Source: an uncultured Ruminococcus sp. | Lineage (GTDB): Bacteria > Bacillota > Clostridia > Oscillospirales > Ruminococcaceae | Reading direction: 5' to 3' | Assembly (NCBI GenBank): GCA_937898375.1 | Contig: CALEJX010000032.1 | Coordinates: forward strand, 1-9,618 | DNA length: 9,618 bases | Part shown: in pieces, positions 1 to 5,543 of the stretch | How the letters are laid out: every line of letters begins with the position of its first letter | How positions within the stretch are numbered: the first letter of the stretch is position 1 | Translations under genes and position numbers: made by a program | Notes under the pieces: generated by a model | Seen by the model: only the letters and a program-made list of their open reading frames with translations | Told to the model about the DNA's origin: nothing | Databases searched by the model: none

Positions 1-1
1 C

Positions 2-655
2 AATATTTCCGACCCTATGATAGCAAAGGCTCAGAATATGATGTATGAGCTACAAAAGAACAATGTTGTTTATCCAAAGCACGAGAATAACTGGAAACTC
101 AGAGGCGACGCAGAGGGAAGCGGAATGGCAACAGGTTTGACGCTTTTCTATCCTATCGGACTTTGGGCACTTGAGAATGCTCCGTCAACAACTGTGAACT
201 ATGGCGATGTATCAAAGGGAGAGGTAATGTTCGTTCCTGTTCCTTGCTCAGCTGATAGCGATAAACAGTATATCCCTTCAAGAGTACACGGCTTTAGCAT
301 CGTAAGAAACGCTAAAAACCCAGAGGGCGTGGCGGCTTTCCTTGAATGCTGCCGTTATGCAGAGCTTGACGAGGCCGCACATCAGATAACCCTCGATCAG
401 TATAAGGACGATTATGGCTGGACAGATGAAATGCTCGAAATGAGAGAAACTATCTATGATCTGTCTGCGCAGAATCCTGTTTTTGACTTTGAACAGGGCG
501 TATCTGCCGACCTTAACTCTATCTGCGATACTGCAATAAGAGGAACAATGAATCCGCAGGAGTCAAAGAGCTGGTCACAGGTAGTTCAGGAAAATGAAAA
601 GGCAATAGATTATCTTATCGACGAGGCTATGACTTCGATGAACGAGGCTAAGTAA
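2..655 (+). CDS. ABC transporter extracellular solute-binding protein, family 1 (C-terminal part; 5' end outside window)
   Basis: The reading frame is open to the left edge (codons N-I-S-D-P precede the first ATG at 17), so this is the C-terminal part of a longer protein and not a gene starting at 17. The visible 217 or so residues resemble the C-terminal lobe of CUT1-type sugar-binding proteins. These are lipid-anchored receptors outside the membrane that hand oligosaccharides to an ABC permease. Supporting features are the aromatic-rich, glycine-rich hinge region and the pattern 'SRVHGFSIVRNAKNPEGVAA', where family members carry a 'GFSIS..SKNPEAA..FL' element. The signal peptide and lipobox would lie outside the window. 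The gene ends in TAA and is followed 18 bases later by a clear terminator, so it is the last gene of its unit. The sugar cannot be read from this part; the licheninase downstream makes a beta-glucan oligosaccharide possible, which is inference only. Confidence 0.75.
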   Translation, partial: NISDPMIAKAQNMMYELQKNNVVYPKHENNWKLRGDAEGSGMATGLTLFYPIGLWALENAPSTTVNYGDVSKGEVMFVPVPCSADSDKQYIPSRVHGFSIVRNAKNPEGVAAFLECCRYAELDEAAHQITLDQYKDDYGWTDEMLEMRETIYDLSAQNPVFDFEQGVSADLNSICDTAIRGTMNPQESKSWSQVVQENEKAIDYLIDEAMTSMNEAK

Positions 656-673
656 TATATTTATCAGAAAATT

Positions 674-704
674 GGGCGGCAGGATAATATGCCGTCCTTT
701 TTCT
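674..704 (+). terminator. Rho-independent terminator after the solute-binding protein gene
   Basis: An 8-bp stem, GGGCGGCA (674-681) with TGCCGTCC (690-697), contains one G-T wobble and an 8-base loop. It is followed directly by TTTTTCT (698-704). It separates the binding-protein gene from the AraC gene. Confidence 0.85.
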
Positions 705-717
705 ATAAAACAGCGGC

Positions 718-746
718 TTTACTTGCGTCTATAAATATGATATAAT
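718..746 (+). promoter_or_regulatory. Sigma-A-type promoter for the AraC regulator at 774
   Basis: A perfect -10 TATAAT lies at 741-746. A weaker -35 TTTACT lies at 718-723 with a 17-base spacer. Transcription would begin near 753, which leaves room for the GGGGGTG ribosome site (761-767) and the ATG at 774, but makes the ATG at 759 an unlikely start. Confidence 0.6.
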
Positions 747-773
747 AAGCTAAAAAGCATGGGGGTGAAAGCT

Positions 774-1535
774 ATGGAAATAAACAGAGAATTGTCTAGG
801 CGGCAGTTTATGCAAAAGGAAAATGACTATCATCATTCACCATATGAAACGGAACTGGAATTTTATTCTGCTGTGCGGGCGGGCGACCTTGAAACGGTCA
901 AACGTTTGTATACGCCACTGGATACGAACGGAAAGGGCAGGCTCAGCAAAGACGACCTTAGAAACGTCAAGTATCACCTTGTCATAACCATAGCTATGCT
1001 GTGCAGGTTTTGTATAGAGGGTGGACTTGATCCTGAAACTGCATATACCATAAGCGATATATACATTAACAAATGTGATGAGTGCCGCAATGAAGAAAGC
1101 GTTATGGCTGTGCACAAGGAAGTCATCGTTTATTATACAAAGCAAATGAAAAAGGCTGTGTCACAGAACGTTTATTCAAAACATATCCTTATGTGCTTTG
1201 ACTGCATTTTCGATAACATATATAAAGGCATAACTGTCAATCAGATAGCTGATGAACTTAATATAACGCCGCAGTATCTTTCAAAGCTTTTTAGAGAGGA
1301 AGTTGGTGTAAAGCTCTCTGATTTCATTATGTCTAAAAGGATACAGGCGGCTGAAAATATGCTGAGATATTCTGAATATAGTCCGCTTGATATAGCTAAT
1401 TATCTTGCTTTCAGCTCTCACAGCCATTTTATTGCCTGCTTTAAAAAGCAGACGGGACTTACACCGAAACAGTATAGAGATCAGTTTTTCCGTGCCAACT
1501 GGAACAAGCATAGCACAAGCAGATCGAAAATTTAA
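774..1535 (+). CDS. AraC family transcriptional regulator
   Basis: This 253-residue cytoplasmic DNA-binding protein ends in an AraC/XylS domain. Residues about 140-240 hold two helix-turn-helix units: the first around 'TVNQIADELNITPQYLSKLF' (about 154-173), the second around 'SPLDIANYLAFSSHSHFIACF'. The family's closing 'GLTPKQYR' pattern follows at about 228-235. The N-terminal 130 residues are not a sugar-binding cupin. They match the helical sensor region seen in many clostridial YesN/AraC proteins (patterns 'LRNVKYHLVITIA' and 'CIEGGLDPETAY'). I chose ATG 774 because GGGGGTG sits six bases before it; an in-frame ATG at 759 has no ribosome site and would place the SD inside the gene. It has its own promoter and lies just before the licheninase, with CTGATAT repeats between, so it is a good candidate regulator of that gene. 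The inducer is unknown. Confidence 0.88.
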   Translation: MEINRELSRRQFMQKENDYHHSPYETELEFYSAVRAGDLETVKRLYTPLDTNGKGRLSKDDLRNVKYHLVITIAMLCRFCIEGGLDPETAYTISDIYINKCDECRNEESVMAVHKEVIVYYTKQMKKAVSQNVYSKHILMCFDCIFDNIYKGITVNQIADELNITPQYLSKLFREEVGVKLSDFIMSKRIQAAENMLRYSEYSPLDIANYLAFSSHSHFIACFKKQTGLTPKQYRDQFFRANWNKHSTSRSKI

Positions 1536-1536
1536 G

Positions 1537-1577
1537 CTGATATTAATATTCTGATATTTGCATTACGTTTCTGATAT
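1537..1577 (+). repeat. Three CTGATAT direct repeats upstream of the licheninase (candidate operator)
   Basis: Identical heptamers CTGATAT occur at 1537-1543, 1551-1557 and 1571-1577, start-to-start spacing 14 and 20 bases. They fill the gap between the AraC stop codon and the licheninase promoter, and the third abuts the -35 position. AraC-family activators commonly bind direct repeats placed this way, so these may be the binding sites of the regulator encoded just upstream. The region is AT-rich, so chance recurrence is possible. Confidence 0.4.
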
Positions 1578-1603
1578 AAATATCACTTCTATTGATTTAT
1601 AAT
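1575..1603 (+). promoter_or_regulatory. Promoter of the licheninase gene with poor -35
   Basis: A perfect TATAAT lies at 1598-1603. At 17 bases spacing the -35 position reads TATAAA (1575-1580), which is far from TTGACA. A good -10 with a poor -35 next to repeated heptamers fits an activator-dependent promoter. The gene's ribosome site CGGAGG is at 1635-1640. Confidence 0.5.
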
Positions 1604-1648
1604 ATTTATAGAAGATAAGATCCTGATGTTTATTCGGAGGTAATTAAA

Positions 1649-2416
1649 ATGAAAAAAATTCTGGCTATGTCACTTATCACAATGATAGTTATGTCTATGG
1701 GTAGCTGTGGCATTTCATCTGACAGCAGTTCCTCGCAAGATGTCAGCAGCAAGGCGGAAACGGAAAGCAATTCTCCATACACAGTTGAGGCAGATTTCAG
1801 CAAGGGTGCGTCAAGTGATTTTTCCATTTCAGCGGGCTGGTCAAATGGTGCTCCATTCAACTGTTCGTGGAGCGAAGATAACGTAACTTTCAAGGACGGA
1901 AAAATGCAGCTTATCATTGACAGTATGGGTGATTCCGAAGTATACAGAGGCGGCGAGTATCGTTCAAAGGAAAACTATGGCTATGGACTTTATGAAGTAT
2001 CGATGAAAGCCATAAAGAATGACGGCGTTGTATCATCATTCTTTACATACACAGGGCCGTCGGAAGATAATCCATGGGACGAAATAGATGTTGAGGTGCT
2101 TGGCAAGGATACAACAAAGGTGCAATTCAATTACTACACAAATGGCGTTGGCAATCACGAATATATGTATGATCTTGGATTTGACGCCTCTGAGGATTTT
2201 CACACTTACGCATTTGAGTGGAAAGAGGACAGCATAACATGGTATGTTGACGGAAAAGAGGCATACAAGGCTACTGAAAATCTGCCTGTTACGCCTGGAA
2301 AAATAATGATGAATGCGTGGAACGGCATTGGCGTTGACAGCTGGCTGAAAGCCTTTGACGGCACAGTTCCGCTTACAGCAGAATATGAGTGGGCAAGGTT
2401 TACGGCAGCAGAGTAA
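1649..2416 (+). CDS. Lipoprotein GH16 beta-1,3-1,4-glucanase (licheninase)
   Basis: This enzyme (EC 3.2.1.73) cuts mixed-linkage beta-glucan (cereal glucan, lichenan), hydrolysing beta-1,4 bonds next to beta-1,3 bonds. It has 255 residues. Residues 1-19 are a lipoprotein signal peptide with Cys20 as the likely lipidated residue (M-G-S-C, a slightly atypical lipobox). Residues 21-42 are a Ser-rich linker, and the GH16 jelly-roll domain runs from about 45 to 255. The family's catalytic strand is present as D-E-I-D-V-E (144-149): Glu145 is the nucleophile, Asp147 the helper and Glu149 the acid/base. The bacterial lichenase signature 'GGEYRSKENYGYGLYEV' precedes it. The ribosome site CGGAGG is 8 bases before ATG. 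No carbohydrate-binding or dockerin module is present, so it would act at the cell surface and not in a cellulosome. The lichenase assignment over other GH16 activities rests on this overall pattern. Confidence 0.92.
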   Translation: MKKILAMSLITMIVMSMGSCGISSDSSSSQDVSSKAETESNSPYTVEADFSKGASSDFSISAGWSNGAPFNCSWSEDNVTFKDGKMQLIIDSMGDSEVYRGGEYRSKENYGYGLYEVSMKAIKNDGVVSSFFTYTGPSEDNPWDEIDVEVLGKDTTKVQFNYYTNGVGNHEYMYDLGFDASEDFHTYAFEWKEDSITWYVDGKEAYKATENLPVTPGKIMMNAWNGIGVDSWLKAFDGTVPLTAEYEWARFTAAE

Positions 2417-2436
2417 AAATCGTAAAAAGGGGAGTT

Positions 2437-2475
2437 ATGAGTGTGGATATTCGAGAGAAAAGCTGCATAATGTGA
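2437..2475 (+). other. Possible tiny open frame after the licheninase (12 codons)
   Basis: A strong SD-like run (AAAAGGGGAG, 2425-2434) lies before a short frame, ATG 2437 or GTG 2443 to TGA 2473-2475. From ATG the peptide would be MSVDIREKSCIM. The GTG has the better spacing (8 bases). It stops just before the large hairpin, with no gene after it on this strand. It may be a decayed gene start left after a deletion or rearrangement. I have no protein-level support. Confidence 0.15.
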
Positions 2476-2482
2476 TCTATAC

Positions 2483-2575
2483 AAAAAAAAGCTCGCACAT
2501 ATTTCAGATTTACGATTTAGCAACGGGAAACAGTGTTCTCGTTGCTTTGATCGTTTCTGATATATGTACGAGCTT
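2483..2575 (-). terminator. Very long hairpin with T8 tract ending the minus-strand tauCAB unit
   Basis: Read on the minus strand, an extended stem-loop is followed by eight T residues (the A8 at 2483-2490). The outer arms, 2489-2508 and 2556-2575, pair over 20 positions with two mismatches. Inside them ACGAT (2512-2516) pairs with ATCGT (2550-2554), AGCAACG (2519-2525) with CGTTGCT (2540-2546), and GAA (2527-2529) with TTC (2536-2538). The element lies about 46 bases after the ATPase stop codon. On the + strand no T tract follows the right arm, so it should act mainly on the minus-strand transcript. At about 87 nucleotides it is far larger than a typical terminator. Confidence 0.65.
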
Positions 2576-2598
2576 ATAGCTCTTGCTGTATATTTTTA

Positions 2599-2626
2599 AG
2601 TAAATGTTCTCCCCCGAAAATTTACT
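2599..2626 (-). other. Small inverted repeat overlapping the ATPase stop codon
   Basis: AGTAAAT (2599-2605) and ATTTACT (2620-2626) form a 7-bp stem extended by TTC/GAA after one mismatch, with a loop containing a C5 run (+ strand). No clean T tract follows on either strand. It may be a transcript-stabilising hairpin; support is weak. Confidence 0.3.
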
Positions 2627-3488
2627 GAACATTTATCAATTTAAGCAGTTTTTCTCTTTGCTTATAAAAATTTTCTGTGAATTTGATCTCGGTCTCTCCG
2701 TCCTCCATTATCTTTCTTGAAAAATCTACTTGAATATCCTCGATGACTTTTCCAGGATGTTTGCTGAGCACGATTATCCTTGACGCAAGCAGCAGGGCTT
2801 CTTCAACATCATGAGTGATAAAGAATATCGTTTTGCCAGTATCCCACCATATCTTTCTTGTGAGATTTTGAACATTTTCCCTTGTGAGAGCGTCAAGCGC
2901 ACCGAAAGGTTCGTCCATAAGCAGTATTTCAGGATCGTTTATCAATGCTCTTGCAATGGAAACACGCTGTTTCATTCCGCCTGAAAGCTCGTATATCTTT
3001 TTATCAGCAAATTCAGAAAGTCCGACTTTCTCAAGATATTCATCTGTCAGCCTGCGGTATTCTGCTTTTGGGACACCTCTCATCTTTGGACCAAAAGCCA
3101 CGTTGTCACGAACAGAAAACCATTCATACAGCGGCGGATTTTGAAAAACTACTCCTCTGTGCCAGTCTGTCCCTTTTATTTCGTTTCCGTCAAGCTTTAC
3201 CATACCGGTGGTAGGCTGGATAAATCCTGCAAGAATTTTTTGCAAGGTACTTTTACCGCAGCCTGACGGTCCAAGAACACAAACAAACTCTCCCGGAAAG
3301 ATATTGAAATTTATGTTTTCAAGAGCCTTTATGCTACCGCTTTTAGCAGAATAATCAAGGTCAACACCCTCTATGGAAATAAGTTCATCTGCATTTACAT
3401 TTGTTTCTTTGCCTCGGTAATCAACATTCTGCACCGCTATCAGTTCATCAGACGGCTCATAAAGCTTTTCTTTCCATGTATCAGACAT
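2622..3488 (-). CDS. tauB: Taurine/sulfonate ABC transporter ATP-binding protein
   Basis: This is the cytoplasmic ATPase that drives TauC. With the ATG at 3488 it has 288 residues. All motifs are intact: Walker A GPSGCGKST (73-81), Q-loop Gln116, signature LSGGMKQ (168-174), Walker B ILLMDEP (188-194) and the switch His226. It belongs to the nitrate/sulfonate/taurine group (SsuB/TauB), as shown by 'LLMDEPFGALDALTRE' and by its two partners. About 35 residues precede the usual ABC start, so the N-terminus is longer than in E. coli TauB. I chose ATG 3488, with AAAGGG eight bases upstream; the in-frame GTG at 3497 overlaps that site. It lies 12 bases after the tauA stop and ends the unit, ahead of a long hairpin terminator. 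The exact sulfonate is set by TauA; nitrate or bicarbonate transport is unlikely because of TauA. Confidence 0.88.
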   Translation of the reverse strand: MSDTWKEKLYEPSDELIAVQNVDYRGKETNVNADELISIEGVDLDYSAKSGSIKALENINFNIFPGEFVCVLGPSGCGKSTLQKILAGFIQPTTGMVKLDGNEIKGTDWHRGVVFQNPPLYEWFSVRDNVAFGPKMRGVPKAEYRRLTDEYLEKVGLSEFADKKIYELSGGMKQRVSIARALINDPEILLMDEPFGALDALTRENVQNLTRKIWWDTGKTIFFITHDVEEALLLASRIIVLSKHPGKVIEDIQVDFSRKIMEDGETEIKFTENFYKQREKLLKLINVQ

Positions 3489-3500
3489 ATTTTTCACCCT

Positions 3501-4517
3501 TTACTTTACGGCTTCTTCTATAAACTTTGTTGTTACCTTGCCTTTGAATACGTCAAGATCCGGAGCCGTTTTTATACTGCCTTGCTCAACAAGAAAATCA
3601 GCGGTGCTTTTCAGTGTAGTCGGAATTTTATCACTTAAATAGTCGATCTGCTCATCAGAAGTAAGATATTTAAACTGTGTTATCTGGTCAGTCGCATCTT
3701 CCTTGCTTATCTCAAGTATCTTTGAAATTTCATCTGCCGCTTTATCTGCGTCATTTTTCAGAATATCGTTTGCCTTGATCTGCACTTTTACATAGTTTGT
3801 AACGATGTCAGGATTTTTCTCGGCAAATTCCGTTCTTACTACGTTAAGGTTTGCCGTGATGACACCCTTATCAGCAAGTTCCTCAGAATGAGTGATTACT
3901 TTTCCGTCTTTCAGCAGATTTCCGAGAACAGGGTACCACACATATGCGGCGTCGATATCTCCTCGCTGCCATGCGGCATATATATCGTCCGGCTGAAGGT
4001 CGAGCAGTGTAACATCACTTTCAGATATTCCCTCTAACTTCAATGCGTTCAGCAGACTGTAATGTGCAGTGGAAGCGAACGGTGTGCCTATCTTCTTACC
4101 TTTGAGGTCTGCAACTGTTTCTACTCCGGAATCATTTTTTACAACGAGCGATTCGGCTGAGCCGATAACATCTCCGATCCAAAATACTTCGTAATCAACG
4201 TTATTGGATATTCCCAAAGCAGACGGGGAAGAACCGAGTTCCGAAATATCGATACTGCCAGAAGCGAGTGCAGTATTTACGTCTTTACCGGAATCAAAGT
4301 TGACGATGTTGACATCAACGCCAAGCTCTTTCTCGTATAGCTTTTCATATTGGGCGATAAGGTCGCCGTTCACAAGATTCATAGTTCCTATATTTACGAC
4401 TTTTGCTTTTCCGTTCTCATCGGTGTTTTCGGATTTTTCTCCGCAAGAAGTAAGCACCAATAAACCAAGGACGAATACCGCCGATATGGTAACTGCAAAA
4501 ATTCTTCTTATTTTCAT
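3501..4517 (-). CDS. tauA: Taurine-binding lipoprotein of ABC transporter (TauA/SsuA family)
   Basis: This is the extracellular receptor that captures the sulfonate for TauBC. It has 338 residues. A lipoprotein signal peptide with L-T-S-C puts the lipidated Cys at 25, followed by a short charged linker and then the type-2 periplasmic-binding fold from about 40. Several stretches are close to what I recall of E. coli TauA: FDSGK (74-78), ALASG (83-87), GSSPSA (95-100), STAHYSLL (149-156) and the hallmark AAWQRGDIDAAYVW (181-194). These argue for taurine or a close C2 sulfonate over nitrate or aliphatic sulfonates. ATG 4517 has AGGT about eight bases upstream. The gene follows the permease gene after 32 bases and precedes the ATPase by 12, an order (permease, receptor, ATPase) that differs from E. 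coli tauABC. Isethionate binding is an open alternative, since the local taurine-converting enzymes are broken. Confidence 0.88.
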   Translation of the reverse strand: MKIRRIFAVTISAVFVLGLLVLTSCGEKSENTDENGKAKVVNIGTMNLVNGDLIAQYEKLYEKELGVDVNIVNFDSGKDVNTALASGSIDISELGSSPSALGISNNVDYEVFWIGDVIGSAESLVVKNDSGVETVADLKGKKIGTPFASTAHYSLLNALKLEGISESDVTLLDLQPDDIYAAWQRGDIDAAYVWYPVLGNLLKDGKVITHSEELADKGVITANLNVVRTEFAEKNPDIVTNYVKVQIKANDILKNDADKAADEISKILEISKEDATDQITQFKYLTSDEQIDYLSDKIPTTLKSTADFLVEQGSIKTAPDLDVFKGKVTTKFIEEAVK

Positions 4518-4549
4518 TATGATTACCTACATATATATTGCAAAAGTTT

Positions 4550-5323
4550 TTAACTTCTGCCTTTCCAATGTATTATTTTTTTCTCTGCAAATCGTATTAT
4601 CCTGTCGAGCAATATGCCTGTTATGCCCATTATGATAACGCCCATAAATACTGTATCGCTTCGCAGATAGTTGCTTGCGTCAAGAACCAGCCAGCCCATT
4701 CCGGCGGTCGCTGCGACCATTTCCGCAGCTACAAGCGTCGTGTATTCTACTCCAAGAGCTGTACGCAGCCCTGTGAAAATATCAGGCAAAGCGGCAGGAA
4801 AAACAACGTAGAAAAATATCTGCCTTTTGCTGGCACCTAAAGTTTTCGCTCCGTTTATGTAGTCCTCTCGTATCCGTATAACGCCTGAAACGCACGCAAT
4901 ATAAACCGGTGCAAAACCGGCTAAATACAGAAGCGCCAGCTTAGAACTCTCATCTATACCCAACCACAACACAAGTATCGTGTAATATGCAAGCGGCGGC
5001 AAAGGACGATAAAATTCAACTATCGGTTCTAAAACGGCTCTTACTTTTGAATTATATCCGCTCAAAAGTCCTAGGGGAACAGCTGTTACGACTACAAGCA
5101 AATAAGCTATGACAAGTCTTTTCATACTTGTGGCTAAGTGCTCCAACAAGCTGTGGCCTTTATATCCATTCCGTGATACATCAACAAAGCTTTCCCACAC
5201 GCTTTTAGGCGAAGGGATTATCGTTTCGGAAAACAGCCCTGTTGCTGTGATGATATACCAGACCATGAAGATCGCAATAACAGTCATTACTGTCAGTATC
5301 TTTTCGGTGCTGATTTTTTTCAT
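4550..5323 (-). CDS. tauC: Taurine/sulfonate ABC transporter permease
   Basis: This is the membrane channel of the transporter (BPD_transp_1 family), 257 residues, close to the usual TauC/SsuC length. About six membrane segments are visible, at roughly 10-28, 68-88, 108-122, 128-148, 185-205 and 225-245. The cytoplasmic EAA loop that docks the ATPase is at about 158-180 (GAKTLGASKRQIFFYVVFP), and 'EYTTLVAAEMVAATAGMGWL' (193-212) is typical of TauC/SsuC. It is the first large gene of the transport unit. Its SD (AAAGGA, 5333-5338) directly overlaps the end of a 16-codon Cys-rich open frame, so its translation is probably tied to that of the leader. A sigma-A promoter lies further upstream. Stop to tauA start is 32 bases. 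Confidence 0.88.
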   Translation of the reverse strand: MKKISTEKILTVMTVIAIFMVWYIITATGLFSETIIPSPKSVWESFVDVSRNGYKGHSLLEHLATSMKRLVIAYLLVVVTAVPLGLLSGYNSKVRAVLEPIVEFYRPLPPLAYYTILVLWLGIDESSKLALLYLAGFAPVYIACVSGVIRIREDYINGAKTLGASKRQIFFYVVFPAALPDIFTGLRTALGVEYTTLVAAEMVAATAGMGWLVLDASNYLRSDTVFMGVIIMGITGILLDRIIRFAEKKIIHWKGRS

Positions 5324-5338
5324 TTTCTCTCTGTCCTT

Positions 5339-5389
5339 TCAATGTGAAATGTTAGTACAGCACCAACATCGTTTATTTTTAAGTTTCAT
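5339..5389 (-). CDS. Cys-rich 16-residue leader peptide upstream of the tau transporter
   Basis: The open frame from ATG 5389 to TGA 5339-5341 encodes MKLKNKRCWCCTNISH. It has a perfect AGGAGG (5400-5405) ten bases before ATG and follows a consensus promoter whose start point would be near 5414, so it is the first thing a ribosome meets on this transcript. Three of four consecutive codons (positions 8, 10 and 11) are Cys. The TGA overlaps the permease SD (TGAAAGGA), and the permease ATG is 15 bases after the stop. The layout matches translation-sensing leaders: charging of Cys-tRNA would decide whether the ribosome pauses at 8-11 or terminates over the permease SD. Two small inverted repeats overlap it: ATGTT/AACAT (5349-5353 with 5365-5369) and TTTCA/TGAAA (5337-5341 with 5345-5349), the latter covering the stop and part of the SD. 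No T-tract terminator is present, so control would be translational. The basic N-terminus is also typical of leaders. The function is inferred. Confidence 0.6.
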   Translation of the reverse strand: MKLKNKRCWCCTNISH

Positions 5390-5420
5390 ATCTTTCTGTC
5401 CTCCTGTATTTGATGAAATA

Positions 5421-5449
5421 ATTATAATCTATAATTCATAGTAAATCAA
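5421..5449 (-). promoter_or_regulatory. Consensus-like sigma-A promoter for leader peptide and tauCAB
   Basis: On the minus strand, -35 TTGATT (5444-5449) is followed after a 17-base spacer by -10 TATAAT (5421-5426). It lies in the 155 bases between the leader ORF and the preceding gene, downstream of that gene's terminator, so the transporter forms a separate unit from the enzyme genes. It is strong without needing an activator, which fits control exerted after initiation. Confidence 0.8.
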
Positions 5450-5496
5450 TAGGCTTTATAGGGAATATTTTTTATTTATTTTCATATGTTTCTGTG

Positions 5497-5530
5497 AAAA
5501 TAATACCGCCGTACCATTGTGATACGGCGG
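5497..5530 (-). terminator. Rho-independent terminator after the aminotransferase pseudogene
   Basis: The perfect 8-bp stem CCGCCGTA (5506-5513)/TACGGCGG (5523-5530) has a 9-base loop. On the minus strand TATTATTTT follows the stem (5505 down to 5497). It lies 13 bases after the aminotransferase stop codon and separates the enzyme unit from the transporter unit. Confidence 0.8.
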
Positions 5531-5543
5531 CATTGATAATAGC

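Noticed and set aside
759..773. Upstream ATG as start of the AraC regulator
   Set aside because: The GGGGGTG ribosome site lies within this extension and fits ATG 774; the ATG at 759 is only about six bases after the expected transcription start.
3489..3497. GTG 3497 as start of tauB
   Set aside because: It directly follows the AAAGG element, which is too close to serve it, whereas ATG 3488 has eight-base spacing.
4204..4635. 143-codon + strand frame opposite tauA
   Set aside because: It is the antisense shadow of the tauA N-terminus and tauC end, with low-complexity Ser/Phe-rich translation and no ribosome site or promoter.
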